A stretch of 64,000 nucleotides of DNA from Helianthus annuus. Taxonomy: Eukaryota; Streptophyta; Magnoliopsida; Asterales; Asteraceae. Made by a program: the position numbers and the translations under genes. Positions 48,008-61,050 of the stretch are shown here, piece by piece. The notes below the pieces were generated by a model. The model had not been told where the DNA came from. It made no database searches and worked only from the letters and a program-made list of their open reading frames with translations. Positions within the stretch are counted from its first letter, which is position 1. Every line of letters begins with the position of its first letter. The stretch lies in contig NC_035441.2 in the NCBI RefSeq assembly GCF_002127325.2, positions 156,331,122-156,395,121 of the forward strand, written 5' to 3'.

Positions 48008-50190
48008 TGTGACAACTCGGAATTTCAAGTTCCTTCCTTTGCGTATCACTTGTTTTATAATCCTGCTTTGATTACATTTTGTCTATGTTGATCATGTATA
48101 GTTATTGAATGGATTTTGTATCGTTTAAATGTTAATCAAGTATGATTATTTAAATGGGTTTAGTATCAGTTAATGCTTTTATCATTGGGCCCGACGAAAA
48201 ATAAGGATATGGACATTGGGCCCGACGAAAAATAATCATTCGACGAAGAATGATTTTCATCGCTCACACTCATGACGAAGAATAATCTTCGTCGAGAAGG
48301 GCTGATTCGTCGAGAGGGAGTTCGGCCCAGATGGTGGCCCGGCCTGTTCTAGTCTTATATATATAACGACTTCTGAAAACCCTAAAAACATTATTCTTCC
48401 CTTTCGTTTAACCGGCGGTTGTTCCCTATTGTTCGAGGTTCCGGCTTCCGATCAAATCCATTCAACATCACGGTTAGCATTCTTCTGTTATTAGTGTGCC
48501 ATATTTCTGATGATATGATCCTGTGTGAAACGGGGGTTTCATGAACATTATCGTAACCTAAGACTATCATGATTAGAGTTTCGTTTACAACTGAGTTGAT
48601 TAGGGTTGATCATTATTATGTGTGTGTTAGGAATATTTGATGTTGTATGATTTGATTTGAATGTTTGAGTCTTGACTAGTTGATAATGTTTGAGTGAATG
48701 ATCATTGGTCAGGGTTATTATTTGAAACCGATTTTGTGAACGGAACTATTGTTCGTTGTTAGTAGGAGATGTGTTTGATCCATGAAACATGCCAATTGCT
48801 TGCTAACTGTTGTTATGAAACTACATGATTCTGAACGATAATTGACTAAGTTAAAGGGATTTGATCCGTTTTAGAGATTAGAACATCTGTGTGATGAGAC
48901 AGTGAAACGGTTAGGGTTCAGGTCGACGAATAACCAGCAGGATCTTCATCATGACGAAACATGGTCCTTCGTCGTAGTAGTTGTCGACGAAACATGATTT
49001 TCGTCGGAGTCTCTCTTCATGCTAGTCAACGACGAACAATGAGTTTCGTCGGGGTTCTTCGCCATGAAGCTGAATGACGAAACACGAATTTTCGTCAGGA
49101 GGCTATCTGCGAATTATCTTAACAGAACAATTGATATAGCATGAATTGTGTTTGATGTGAATATTTAATTACGTGATTTCGTCATTGCATGATAACACCA
49201 TTAGTTGGAAACTAGGAAACTTGTATGCATTAATGTAAATAATCAATTTAACTGTTGAATGCTACTGCATGATAAGCATGTGGAACGTGGGCAAGCATGG
49301 AAACTGAGCACTTGTTACATGTTATACAATGTTCTTGCGATACATACAAACTGTGAATATGCGTGACCTAGCCGTTTATGAAACTAATATCATTGATAAT
49401 CACGATAGGGTTTGTTTGACTAATGGGAACGAGTAACATTAAATACCGAGCAAATCTAAGGTGAGTTCACTGCTCTTTTCCCAAGCATGCATCATAGGGA
49501 GGGACATTTGGTAAACGTTCTGGGGAGGAATTTCGAGTTATTGGGATGTTGGTTAATACACTCATATCTATCACTTAAGTCCCTTCTACTGATTGTTGCT
49601 GAGGAGGGAACGTGGTATTAGTTAATAGCGTTATTTAGGTTTGGCACCCTCACACCGCACCGAGGAGGTCGGGAGTGAACTAATGACCCCAATCTCGACC
49701 ATTGCTTTGATAGAGGCTTTGGGGAATAGGGCAAATAATCTGGAGCCATCTGCGGTAATCGAGTTATTAACAACATTAAATCGTTGAAATTTTTTATACT
49801 CATATCTGGTAACTAAGACGTGTTAACAAACTTTGAACTCACCAGCGTCGTCTGACACACTTGTCTGCATGCTTGTAGGTCGTTAGATTCTTGGATATGG
49901 ACTTGCTATCTGGGAGTGCTGGAGTGGTCATGGGTCGAGACTCTTGGATACTTGTCTTGGTGGTTTTGAACACCTGTTTTGTTGGTTTTGAACACTTGTT
50001 TTGAAACAATTGATTAACAATTTACATTATGCTTCCGCTGAACGTTTACTTTGACTGGGAATTATGTTATGAAATGAATTGAATGTTTTATTTAAATATT
50101 TATTATTAGTTCAATGTGATTGGTGGCTTAGATCCTGGTACGTCACACGTCCTGCGGTGTTTCCGCATATGGTATTTTGGGGGTGTCACA
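48008..50190 (+). repeat. 5' LTR of Tekay-3 (2183 bp)
   Basis: Starts TGTGACAACTC and ends GGGTGTCACA. A cluster of GACGAA.../...TTCGTC palindromes lies at 48195-48315 and 48920-49100. TATA-like CTTATATATATAAC is at about 48353-48366. Confidence 0.9.
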
Positions 50191-50193
50191 GTT

Positions 50194-50206
50194 TGGTATC
50201 AGAGCC
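50194..50206 (+). other. Primer-binding site, initiator Met-tRNA type (Tekay-3)
   Basis: TGGTATCAGAGCC three bases after the 5' LTR. Confidence 0.92.
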
Positions 50207-50747
50207 ACTGGTTATAGTGAACTAGGTTTTAAAACGTTTTATAAAACCAGACTATAACCAAACAGCTTCGAAATCGACCATGACACTCAGCTCCAGGTCG
50301 CAAGGTTCGTATCTCGTTTACTTATTGCATAGCATATCTAGAGTACATTATTGTATGATGTTGCATGTGATTGCACACTTAGCACTACAGACTGAACCTA
50401 TGTGTATTTGCCTAGGGTATGTGATTGACAGAGTCACCATGCGTTATCCCGTTCGACTTTCGTGACTTATGTTGTGTGATGTCTTCTGATTTGCTACTCG
50501 GAATTGAGGAACCTTGTAGCACGAGTTAAGAGGCACTGAGATGAGCATGCAAATTGCCTTATTATTATGGGTGCACATATAATAATAGCGTGGTGTGCAT
50601 GTGAGTCCCAGTGAGGCTTTACAAGTGTGAAAAAAGGGTTTCGTTTTGTTGTTTGATATAAACTTAGTAGCCTGTAGAAGTCTTCGTGAGCTTTGACTCC
50701 TACCATATCTCGACCCTTAATCATTTCCCTTTCTCCTATATAGAATC

Positions 50748-53700
50748 ATGAGCGGACGAGGTCACGGACGTGGTCACATTGCTATGACTCAGGCCGAGTT
50801 GACTGACCTGATCAACACCCGTGTGGCTGAGGCTCTAGCAGCCTATCAAGCTGGTACGAAATGTGCCAAATATTCCTTATTCTCGTGTCGTGTACCCAAC
50901 TCTTACCCGTGTACTGTATCTTTGTCTTTCGTTTATTAGGTCAGCAAGCGAATCAGAGTCAGAACAACCCGCCTGCTTGCACGTTTAAGACATTTATGGA
51001 TTGTAAGCCACAAACTTTCAGTGGGACTGAAGGGGTTGTGGGGCTACTTCGATGGTTCGAGAAAGCTGAGTCAGTGTTCGCTATGTGTAACTGTTTCGTG
51101 GGGGACCGGGTGAAGTATGCTACTGGCACATTGGAGGATGGTGCCCTGACCTGGTGGAATGCCCAAGTGCAGATGTTGGGTATCGAAATGGCTAATGCAA
51201 CCACTTGGGATGACTTCAAGGAGTTGATGCGGGAGGAGTATTGTCCTCGTGATGAGATTCAGAAACTTGAGAACGAGTACTACAATCTGAAGATTGAGGG
51301 GTCTGAAATTGAAGCATTCACAAAGAGGTCACATTAGCTAGCAAACATGTGCCCTAACTTGTCTCGACCCCCACCTCGAAGAATTGAGTTGTACATCAAG
51401 GGCCTAGCACCATCGAAAAAGAGTTTGGTCACTGCTGCAAATCTTAACAATCTGCCTCAGATCATCTGTTTAGCACACAAGATTACTGACCAAGAGGTCG
51501 AGCGTGGTGCGTTACCGCCACGTGTTTCTGCTACTACCTCTACTACCACAGCTACCACACCTGCTAGTGATAACAAGCGCAAATGGAACGATGCTGACAA
51601 AGTAACCAGTGCAGGTCAATCTCAGAAAAGGCCTGACAACAACAATAACCGTAGTTTCAGTCAGTTGCACTCAGTTAACCAAGGCCAGAGCAGCAATCAG
51701 AGTCAAGGCTCCTATGTTGGTAGGAAGCCAAAATGCAACAAGTGTGGGTATCATCATCATGGGTCGTGTGTCCGAGCTTGCCACCGGTGTGATAAGGTGG
51801 GTCATATGGCAAAAGACTGTAGAGCTCCGTACCCAAAGCAGCAACAGCAAAACCAGCAGCAGAATCAGCATCATCAACAACAGCAAAGGCAGCAGCCCCA
51901 TCAAAACCAAGGCTTTAAGAAGGGGTGTTACCGGTGTGGAGATGAGGGTCATATTAAACGGGATTGCCCTTAGCTGAATCAGAATTCCAACGATAACAAC
52001 AACCTCAGAACAACAACAACAATGCTGGGAACAACAACAATGCCAACAATGGAGGCAATGGAGCTCGTGGAAGGGTATTTACAATAGGTGCTAGTGATGC
52101 TAGGAACGACGGCAATGTCGTGACTGGTACGTTTTCTGTGAACAATCTCTTTACTTCTGTGTTATTTGATTCTGGTGCCGATTGGAGTTACGTGTCCCTA
52201 GAATTCAGTCAACGATTAGGGTTAACTCCAACGCTTCTAGAAACTAAGCACGTAGTAGAATTAGCCGATGGTAAAACGATTGAAGCTTCGCATGTCCTTT
52301 TTGGGTGTAAATTAGATCTTGTGGGTCAAGTGTTTGATATTGACCTCCTTCCTGTTACCCTCGGTAGTTTTGATGTAGTGGTTGGTATGGATTGGTTATC
52401 TAAGCATCAGGCTGAGATTCTATGTAAGGAGAAGATCGTACGTATTCCTCTCCCCAGTGGAGAATTTCTATCGGTTTAAGGGCATCGCAGTGGTGCGATG
52501 GTTGGTATCATCTCAGCTATGTAAGTGCATAAATGTCTACGAAAGGGGTATCCTGCTATTCTAGCACTTGTTACTGATACTCCGTCTGAAGAAAGAAAGA
52601 TCGAAGACCTGCCAATTGTTCGTGAATTCCCTGATGTATTTCCTAAGGAACAACCTGGTTTACCTCCTCACCGTCAAGTGGAATTTCATATTGATCTTGT
52701 ACCAGGAGCGGCTCCAATTGCTCGTGCTCCTTATCGTTTAGCACCTGGAGAGTTGCAAGAGTTGTCTAATCAACTGCAAGAGTTATTGGACAGGGGCTTT
52801 ATTCGACCCAGTTCTTCGCCTTGGGGAGCCCCAGTTTTGTTTGTGAAGAAGAAAGACGGGTCCTTTCATATGTGTATTGATTATCGGGAGCTCAACAAGG
52901 TGACTGTCAAGAACCGCTATCCGTTGCCACGCATCGACGACTTGTTTGACCAGTTGCAGGGGTCAAGTTTTTACTCGAAGATCGACTTAAGATCGGGCTA
53001 TCATCAGATGAGGGTCCGGGAGGAGGATGTTCCTAAAACGGCTTTTCGAACGCGGTATGGGCATTATGAGTTTTTAGTTATGCCGTTTGGGTTGACGAAC
53101 GCGCCAGCAGTTTTCATGGACCTCATGAACCGTGTATGCAAACCGTATCTTGACGATTTCGTTATCGTGTTTATCGACGACATTCTGATCTATTCAAAGA
53201 CCAAGGAAGATCACGAGCGACATCTGCGTCTTATTTTGGAGCTTCTGAGGAAGGAGCAGCTCTACGCAAAATTTTCTAAGTGTGACTTCTGGATTCGAGA
53301 GGTACACTTCCTTGGCCACATTGTGAATGAATCGGGAATACACGTGGATCCTACTAAGATTGATGCTATCATAAATTGGGCGGCACCGAAGACTCATTCG
53401 GAGGTGCGACAATTTCTTGGTCTCGCTGGGTACTATCGCAGATTTATTAAAGACTTCTCGAAGATTGCTCAACCTCTTACCTCGTTAACACAAAAGGTCA
53501 TTGTATACTCATGGGGAACGAAACAAGAGGATGCTTTCCAGTTACTGAAACAGAAACTCTGCAGTGCGCCGATTTTGTCTCTACCTGAAGGAACAGAAGA
53601 TTTTGTGGTACATTGTGATGCTTCCATTCAGGGTCTCGGTTGCGTGTTGATGCAACGCGAGAAGGTGATAGCCTACGCCTTGCGACAGTTGAAGGTTCAC

Positions 53701-55497
53701 GAGAGGAATTATACGACACACGACTTAGAGTTGGGAGCGGTGGTGTTTGCGCTCAAAATCTGGAGGCATTACCTGTACGGTACTAAATGCACTATTTATA
53801 CCGACCACAGGAGCCTTCAGCATATCTTCGACCAGAAGGATTTGAATATGCGACAGCGTCGCTGGATAGAACTTTTAAACGACTATGATTGTGCAATCAA
53901 GTACCATCCGGGTAAGAATAACGTTGTAGCTGATGCTCTCAGTCGAAAGAAATCGAAACCCAAACGTGTTCGCGCCTTGCAGCTCACCATTCATTCTAAC
54001 CTACCTGACCAGATCCATTCTGCACAAACGGAAGCGTTGAAAGGGGAAAACATTGAAGCGGAGTATTTACGGGGCATGGAAAAGCGACTGGAAGAGAGAT
54101 CTGACGGTATTCTCTACATCATGGAACAGATATGGATTCCCTTGTTTGGTAACCTTAGAGAACTTGTGATGGACGAAGCACACAAGTCTCGATACTCTGT
54201 TCACCCGGGTTCGGATAAGATGTATCAGGACCTCAGAGTCATGTATTGGTAGCCGAAGATGAAAGCTCACATCGCGGCGTATGTTAGTAAATGCTTGACG
54301 TGTTCAAAGGTCAAGGTGGAATACCAGAAACCATCCGGATTGCTTCAACAATCAGAAATACCCATGTGGAAATGGGAACAGATCGCCATGGATTTTTTCA
54401 CTGGACTACCTAAAACTCAAAACAGAAACGATACCATTTGGGTGATCGTTGATCGTCTCACGAAATCAGCGCACTTTCTAGCTATCAGGGAAATGGATAA
54501 GTTCTTGCAACTAGCTGTTGTTTATCTTAAGGAGGTGATTTCTAATCGAGACCCGCGTTTCATCTCAGATTTGTGGCAGTCTATGCACAAATCATTCGGC
54601 TCTTTTCCCGACATGAGCACTGCTTATCACCCTCAGACGGATGGTCAAAGTGAGCGAACCATCCAGACACTTGAGGATATGTTACGTGCATGCGTAATTG
54701 ATTTTGGCAAGGGTTGGGAGAAGCACTTGCCGCTGATAGAGTTTTCTTACAACAATAGTTACCATACCAGTATCCAGGAAGCTCCATCGAAGCATTGTAT
54801 GGACGAAAAATGTCGTTCACCTCTCTGTTGGACTGAGGTGGGTGACAGCCAGATTACAGGCCCGGAACTTGTACTTGAAACCTCCGAGAAAATTGTTCAG
54901 ATCAAAAATCGTATGGCGGCAGCGCGTGATCGTCAAAAAAGCTACGCCGATAAGCGTAGAAAACCTTTGGAGTTCGCAGTTAATGATCGTGTTATGTTGA
55001 AGGTCTCGACCTGGAAGGGTGTGGTGCGTTTTGGAAAATGCGGCAAGCTTAACCCTCGTTATGTAGAGCTATTCAAAATTCTGGAGCGAATTGGTAAAGT
55101 GGCCTACAAGTTAGAGTTACCTGCTGAGTTGGGTAACGTCCATGATGTCTTCCATGTCTCTCAGCTAAAGAAGTGTTTGTTTGATGAAACACTTGTGGTA
55201 CCGTTTCAAGAGTTGAGGATTGACAACAAGTTGCAGTTTGTCGAAGAACCAATAGAGATTATGGATCAGGAAGTCAAGGTCCGTAAGAATAGTCGAATCC
55301 CGATTGTGAGGGTTAGTTGGAACTCAAGACGTGGACCGGAGTTCACATGGGAACGCGAGGATCAGATGAAGCTCAAGTACCCTCACTTATTCCCAGCCGA
55401 CAAATCTAAATCTAATGCAAGTAGTGAATTTCGGGACGAAATTCCCATTCAAGTTTGGGATGATGTGGCACCCACGGAAAATATACAGTCATCTTGA
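50748..55497 (+). pseudogene. Gag-pol of Tekay-3, disabled
   Basis: Exon 1 is 50748-50853 and exon 2 begins at 50940. Zinc knuckles, protease (D-S-G-A-D), RT (FIDD), RNase H, integrase and chromodomain are recognisable in order. Breaks are: TAG at 51335-51337 in gag; TAG at 51971-51973 after the second knuckle; a frameshift in the AAC-rich tract between about 51974 and 52120; TAA at 52477-52479 and 52522-52524 between protease and RT; and TAG at 54250-54252 in the integrase zinc domain. Near 54541-54548 about 11 residues are missing relative to Tekay-2, including the second catalytic aspartate of integrase. A short local frame change near 54785-54815 corrects itself. The copy cannot make its own enzymes but could be mobilised in trans. 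Confidence 0.9.
50854..50939 (+). other. Predicted intron in Tekay-3 gag (86 bp, phase 1)
   Basis: Starts GCTG|GTACGA and ends TTTATTAG|GTC. Same length, phase and site as in Tekay-2. Confidence 0.8.
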
Positions 55498-55565
55498 CCT
55501 AACTCCACGTTATTTCAGATTTCGTATCAAATTTCGGGACAAAATTTCTTTCAAGTTGGGGATGA
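55498..55565 (+). other. Polypurine tract of Tekay-3
   Basis: AAGTTGGGGATGA abuts the 3' LTR. A fossil junction (TTTGGGATGA then TGTGGCACCC at 55464) lies 102 bp upstream, inside the last codons of the reading frame, as in Tekay-2. Confidence 0.75.
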
Positions 55566-57635
55566 TGTGACAACTCGGAATTTCAAGTTCCTTCCTTTGC
55601 GTATCACTTGTTTTATAATCCTACTTTGATTACATTTTGTCTATGTTGATCATGTATAGTTACTGAATGGATTTTGTATCGTTTAAATGTTAATCAAGTA
55701 TGATTATTTAAATGGGTTCAGTATCAGTTAATGCTTTTATCATTGTCCCGACGAAAAATAAGGATATGGACATTGGGCCCGACGAAAAATAATCATTCGA
55801 AGAAGAATGATTTTTCGTCGCTCACACTCATGACGAAGAATAATCTTCGTCGAGAAGGGATGATTCGTCGAGAGGGAGTTCGGCCCAGATGGTGGCCCGG
55901 CCTGTTCTAGTCTTATATATATAACGACTTCTGAAAACCCTAAAAACATTATTCTTCCCTTTCGTTTAACCGGCGGCTGTTCCCTATTGTTTGAGGTTTC
56001 CGACTTCCGATCAAATCCATTCAACATCACGGTTAGCATTCTTTTATTATTAGTGTGCCATATTTTTGATGATATGATCCTGTGTGAGACGGGGGTTTCA
56101 CGAACATTATCGTAACCTAAGACTATCATGATTAGAGTTTCGTTTACAACTGAGTTGATTAGGGTTGATCATTATTATGTGTGTGTTAGGAATATTTGAT
56201 ATTGTATGATTTGATTTGAATGTTTGAGTCTTGACTAGTTGATAATGTTTGAGTGAATGATTATTGGTCAGGGTTATTATATGAAACCGATTTCGTGAAC
56301 GGAACTATTGTTCGTTGTTAGTAGGAGATGTGTTTGATCCATGAAACATGCCAATTGCTTGCTAACTGTTGTTATGAAACTACATGATTCTGAACGATAA
56401 TTGACAAAGTTAAAGGGATTTGATCCATTTTAGAGATTAGAACATCTGTGTGATGAGACAGTGAAACGGTTAGGTTCAGGTTGATGAATAACCAGTAGGA
56501 TCTTCATCATGACGAAACATGGTCCTTCGTCGCAGTAGTTGTCGACGAAACATGAGTTTCGTTGGAGTCTCTCATCATGCTAGTCAACGACGAACAATGA
56601 GTTTCGTCGGGGTTCTTCGCCATGAAGCTGAACGACAAAACACGGATTTTTGTCGGGAGGCCATCTGAGAATTATCTTAACAGAACAATTGATATAGCAT
56701 GAATTGTGTTTGATGTGAATATTTAATTACGTGATTTCGTCTGTGCGTGATGACACCATTAGTTAGAAACTAGGAAACTTGTATGCATTAATGTAAATAA
56801 TCAATTTAATTGTTGAATGCTATTGTATGATAAGCATGTGGAACGTGGGCAAGCATGGAAACTGAGCATTTGTTACATGTTATACGATGTTCTTGCGATA
56901 CATACAAACTGTGAATATGCGTGACCTAGCCGTTTATGAAACTGATATCATTGATAATCACGATAGGGTTTGTTTGACTAACGGGAACGGGTAACATTAA
57001 ATACCGAGCAAATCTAAGGTGAGTTCACTACTCTTTTTCCAAGCATGCGTCCCAGGGAGGGACATCTGGTAAACGTTCCGAGGAGGAATGTCGGGTTATT
57101 GGGATGTTGGTTAATACACTCATATCTATCACTTAAGTCCCTTCTACCGATTGTTGCTGAGGAGGCAACGGGGTATTAGTTAATAGCGCTATTTAGGTTT
57201 GGCACCCTCACACCGCACCGAGGAGGTCGGGAGTGAACTAATGACCCCAATCTTGATCATTGCTTTGATAGAGGCTTTGGGGAATAGGGCAAATAATCTG
57301 GAGCCATCTGCGGTAATCGAGTTATTAACAACATCAAATTGTTGAAATGTTTTATACTCATATATGGACTTGCTATCTGGGAGTGTTGGAGTGGTCATGG
57401 GTCGAGACTCTTGGATACTTGTCTTGTTGGTTTTGAACACTTGTTTTGAAACAATTGATTAACAATTTACATTATTCTTCCGCTGAACGTTTACTTTGAC
57501 TGGGAATTATGTTATGAAATGAATTGAATGTTTTATTTAAATATTTATTATTAGTTCAATGTGATTGGTGGCTTGGATCCTGGTACGTCACACGTCCCGC
57601 GGTATTTCCGCATGTGGTATTTTGGGGGTGTGACA
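55566..57635 (+). repeat. 3' LTR of Tekay-3 (2070 bp)
   Basis: Related to 48008-50190 with many substitutions and a deletion near 57363 of about 91 bp that are present in the other copy at about 49807-49897. Confidence 0.9.
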
Positions 57636-58440
57636 CTCCACTTATTTGCATAAGAGCAATACTAGATTGGAGGGACTTGAAGGGGTAAGGTCCCAAAAAC
57701 CTTGCGCAGGCTCATGTGACCATACCACAACTTCACCACAATAGACTTTCTTTAAGAGAACCTTGCGCGGTAGCACACTGGTTCTAAAGAAAGAACTTAA
57801 AAAAGAACAACATTCAACATATGCGTGCCGAGAAAACCAATAACATATCCTTGCGCAAGCTCTCATACAACGGAACAGTTAGGATAAAGCCCTAACAACA
57901 TCTCCGCGCGAATGTCACCCAGACTTGGACAGAAAGTAACCTTTCTGTCACAATAGAATTTACATAACACAGAGCCACATGGGATTACAATTGTAAATCT
58001 TCTAGAAGGCTTTATCGTGCACAACCATTCGTTTATAACCGAATGGCCACGTGGCATCATCCTGAGCACCCCTCAAAGTCACGATGATGGCACTGAATTG
58101 AAGAAAGATCCACACTTACCCACTTTCCACGTGGCATCTCCCCAGCCGTTGATCATGCCCACGATTCGTGTGCATAAACATCACGTTAGCGATTAATGGT
58201 TATAGGATAACCGCTTACGGAAATTACTTTCTGTTATCACTCCCGTCAACAAACTTTCCCGCCCAAATTCGGTTATAAATAAGACAACTCAAGTATCATT
58301 TCTCAAGTTACTCTCACTTCACTTTCACTATTACTTCTTCTTCTTCATTGAAACCTGTACTTATTCTCACGTTGGAGGGTGGTCACGGAGAGAACCCCCA
58401 TTCTCCCCGTGGCGAGTCTAACGGCTGTTCGTTTTGCAGT

Positions 58441-58859
58441 TATCCTTCGAAGAAAGAGATATGCCAAACCCGGAATCAAACGAGAGGATCTAACCTTTTT
58501 TATGCAGAACTAAACTCCTGGTTCAACTGATTCCGGTCCCTTGAACCAGTGTTTCTTCATAAACAAACTGGTTAAAATTGACCATATACAATCAGAATTT
58601 GATTAAATTCCAACAAAATATAAATGTTATTGTGAATACTTACACACCAGTGTTGAGTAAGCAACTCAGTGTTGAGTAAGCAACTCTGTGTTAAAATTTA
58701 ATAGATGAAAGCTGTTAGCATTTTGTAAAGGTCTGGCTAGATTATTTGTCGTGTATTGCTAAATTTGGTTCGACTGGTCCAATTATTGAACCACTAACAC
58801 GTCAGGCCATGCAAAACCCTGCCTACAAAACCCACCGGGAAACGCGGGCTGTCTACTAG
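58441..58859 (+). mobile_element. Helitron 3' end (body not delimited)
   Basis: CCGGGAAACGCGG, a near-perfect short hairpin, lies about 14 bp before CTAG at 58856-58859, followed by T. This matches the common plant Helitron 3' end. No 5' end is recognised upstream, so the extent is unknown. A 20-bp unit CAGTGTTGAGTAAGCAACTC is repeated twice near 58652-58692. Confidence 0.5.
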
Positions 58860-58969
58860 TTTTATTATAATTTTTTACAAGGACCCATAAGCGACTTCAG
58901 TTTTACAACAAAATTGAATAAAGTAATTATTAATTTGACATGATTGAGTGAAACTAGTGCAGGGCCAGC

Positions 58970-59303
58970 TAGGGGTGTTCATCGAATCAAATATCGAATT
59001 TTCAAATTATTCAAATTGAATTATTCGAATAATTTTTATTTTCCCTTGAATTCGAATTCGATTAAAACCTACTGGATTCGATTCGAATTCATACTCGATT
59101 AAAAATTCGAATTCGAGTAAATTTGATTTAATTCAGATTCTTTTAAAACATGTAGAAAACTATCAAAATGAAACATAAATTTTAAAGCAGCCATAAAGCA
59201 CGATATCAAATCGAAAAGTTCTAAATAAAGTACCATAAGTCTAAAATTCAAAACGAGAAGTCGGGAATAACCACTCTACATTACAAGTTAATATTTTTAT
59301 CGT
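58970..59303 (+). mobile_element. One end of an hAT-like element, interrupted by solo LTR A
   Basis: TAGGGGTGTTCATCGAAT followed by TCGAAT/ATTCGA words in both orientations resembles the left end of the hAT element at 13415. The opposite end is not in the window; it may lie beyond 64000 because solo LTR A inserted within it. Confidence 0.35.
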
Positions 59304-61011
59304 TAGAATGTCACATCCCAACCGATGGCGGAAACATCGGGGTGCGGCACTAAGCGTTCAGATTGCTCATGAGTTTCCATAACACTATAGTTTCATTATA
59401 GATTAATTAGATTCCATCATAACATTGCCTAAAAACATCGTCCACATAACAGAAGTATCAAAACAATAATCAAACATTGTTTTAGGTTTCTAGATTTAAA
59501 CAAGGCGAGTTTCTAAGTATTTATTTTCCCTTGATTCCAGCATTCTAGCAGCCTGCAGCATGTATTAAAATAAAGTCAATACAATAATGTACTTGCGAGT
59601 ATACAAATTTGGTATATATAGAATAATAGTTTAAAAAGACTCATAACCGTCATGTAAACAATAAAATAGTTTCAGCCATGCTAGTGTTCGCAGTCCAAGT
59701 GATAGCCCAAGTGTCCCAATGCATTTACCACTTTCCCAAGAATTAAGGAAAGCAAATAGAATCCTCCAAACAATACCCCCGAGAATAATGGGGAGGTGCA
59801 TTCTCCTATAGCGCTACTATTGTTAAGGTGGAACTACACACAAGGATTAAACGTTCACATAGCATAAAGAATCAAGAATCAAGAATCCAAAAGTATCAAG
59901 TTTCACATTTACAGAGGATAGATTTAGATTCAAATAGTTGTAAGTTTCAAGTTTCATAGAATACATGTTGCATCCCAAAAGTTTTAAAACGAAAAGGGGA
60001 TCGAGTATACTCACAGTGGGTGCTAAATATCAGCACCTATAGATTGGATCAAAGGGAGCTCTGAACTAGCCTGATTATAGATTAGCAGATAAGTGTCACA
60101 CCCCAACCGATGGCGAAAACATCGGGATGAGATGAACAAATCGCTCAAAAGCATTATAATACTATTTTGACAATAAATACAAATTGCAGCAAAATAATTC
60201 AAGACATTGCTTATTCTAAGATGGGTTTCTAGATTCATCCTAGCTTGTTTTCTTGATCACTTCGTCTATCAACCTGCAACATGTATAAAAATAATGATCA
60301 ACAAAATATGCTGGCGAGTATACACGTTTGATACATAGCATAGAGTAGAATAAAAAGTTTAAGTACTCATACCCAACATGAACAACATAATACAAGTTAC
60401 TAATATGCTTAAACAATGTCACTGTATGTCAAACCCAAGTTTCCAACGCAAACACCCCAAGACTCATGGGCGGTACGTACTCCTATAGCATAGGAGTTTA
60501 ATGAGTATAAGAAGTCTAATAAGTCTCAGAAGTCTCAGAAGTTTAATAAGTTTAACAAGGTTAATGAGCATATAGACACGAAAAGTTTACATGGCATACG
60601 CGATTAACAAGCATCAAATTGTTTCATGTTTAAAAATGGATCGAGTATACTCACCTTGGTTGCGTAAGAGTTTAGTCCTTGAAATAACGCATGAGTGTAA
60701 GATAAGGAGTCGAACGAGAGTGATTAACCTAGGTAATAAGCGAACTCATTAATATTTATTGATTTGAATTTTGTTATCTTGTTAGGTATCGCTTATGAAT
60801 TAATCGAGCTAGTATATATATAAGGGTACGTTCAATTACACGCTAACTAATTTGTAGGTGGTTTGATTAAGATTTAATTGATAAAACCATTAACATAAAT
60901 TGAGAGTATTAATGATAATAAAATGATAAATATAGTTAATAATATTAATTATATTAGTAATAATAAAAAGATTAATGATAATAAATTAACAATCGCAATA
61001 ATTAATAGTAA

Positions 61012-61050
61012 CTAGTAGGATCCCTTCGCCGCTTCGTGGCGGGCCTTCAG
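61012..61050 (-). mobile_element. Helitron 3' end inside solo LTR B
   Basis: The minus strand reads GCCCGCCACGAAGCGGCG, then GGGATCCTA and CTAG (61012-61015), followed by T. The CCGC-GCGG stem and CTAG are Helitron-like. The 5' end was not found. Confidence 0.45.

Larger units (their letters stand above)
48008..57635 (+). mobile_element. Ty3/Gypsy chromovirus, Tekay type (Tekay-3), decayed
   Basis: LTRs at 48008-50190 and 55566-57635, primer-binding site, split and mutated gag-pol, polypurine tract, TSD CTCCA; 9628 bp. The right LTR is 113 bp shorter through at least two deletions (about 91 and 22 bp) and carries many substitutions, so this is the oldest of the three. It is related to Tekay-2 in gag-pol, intron position and 3' junction. 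Confidence 0.92.
47952..58440 (+). mobile_element. Gypsy-type LTR remnant (unit 2), split by Tekay-3
   Basis: The two pieces 47952-48007 and 57641-58440 together match unit 1 at 11740-12475. Shared blocks are a CTTATA(A)GTCC start, a GGAGGGACTTGAAG(A/G)GG block, TATA (58273-58282), CTTATTCTCACG, a CCCCCAT hairpin zone and the GTTTTGCAG end at about 58438. Unit 2 lacks the 48-bp minisatellite. I cannot set its outer ends precisely or find its duplication. Confidence 0.5.
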
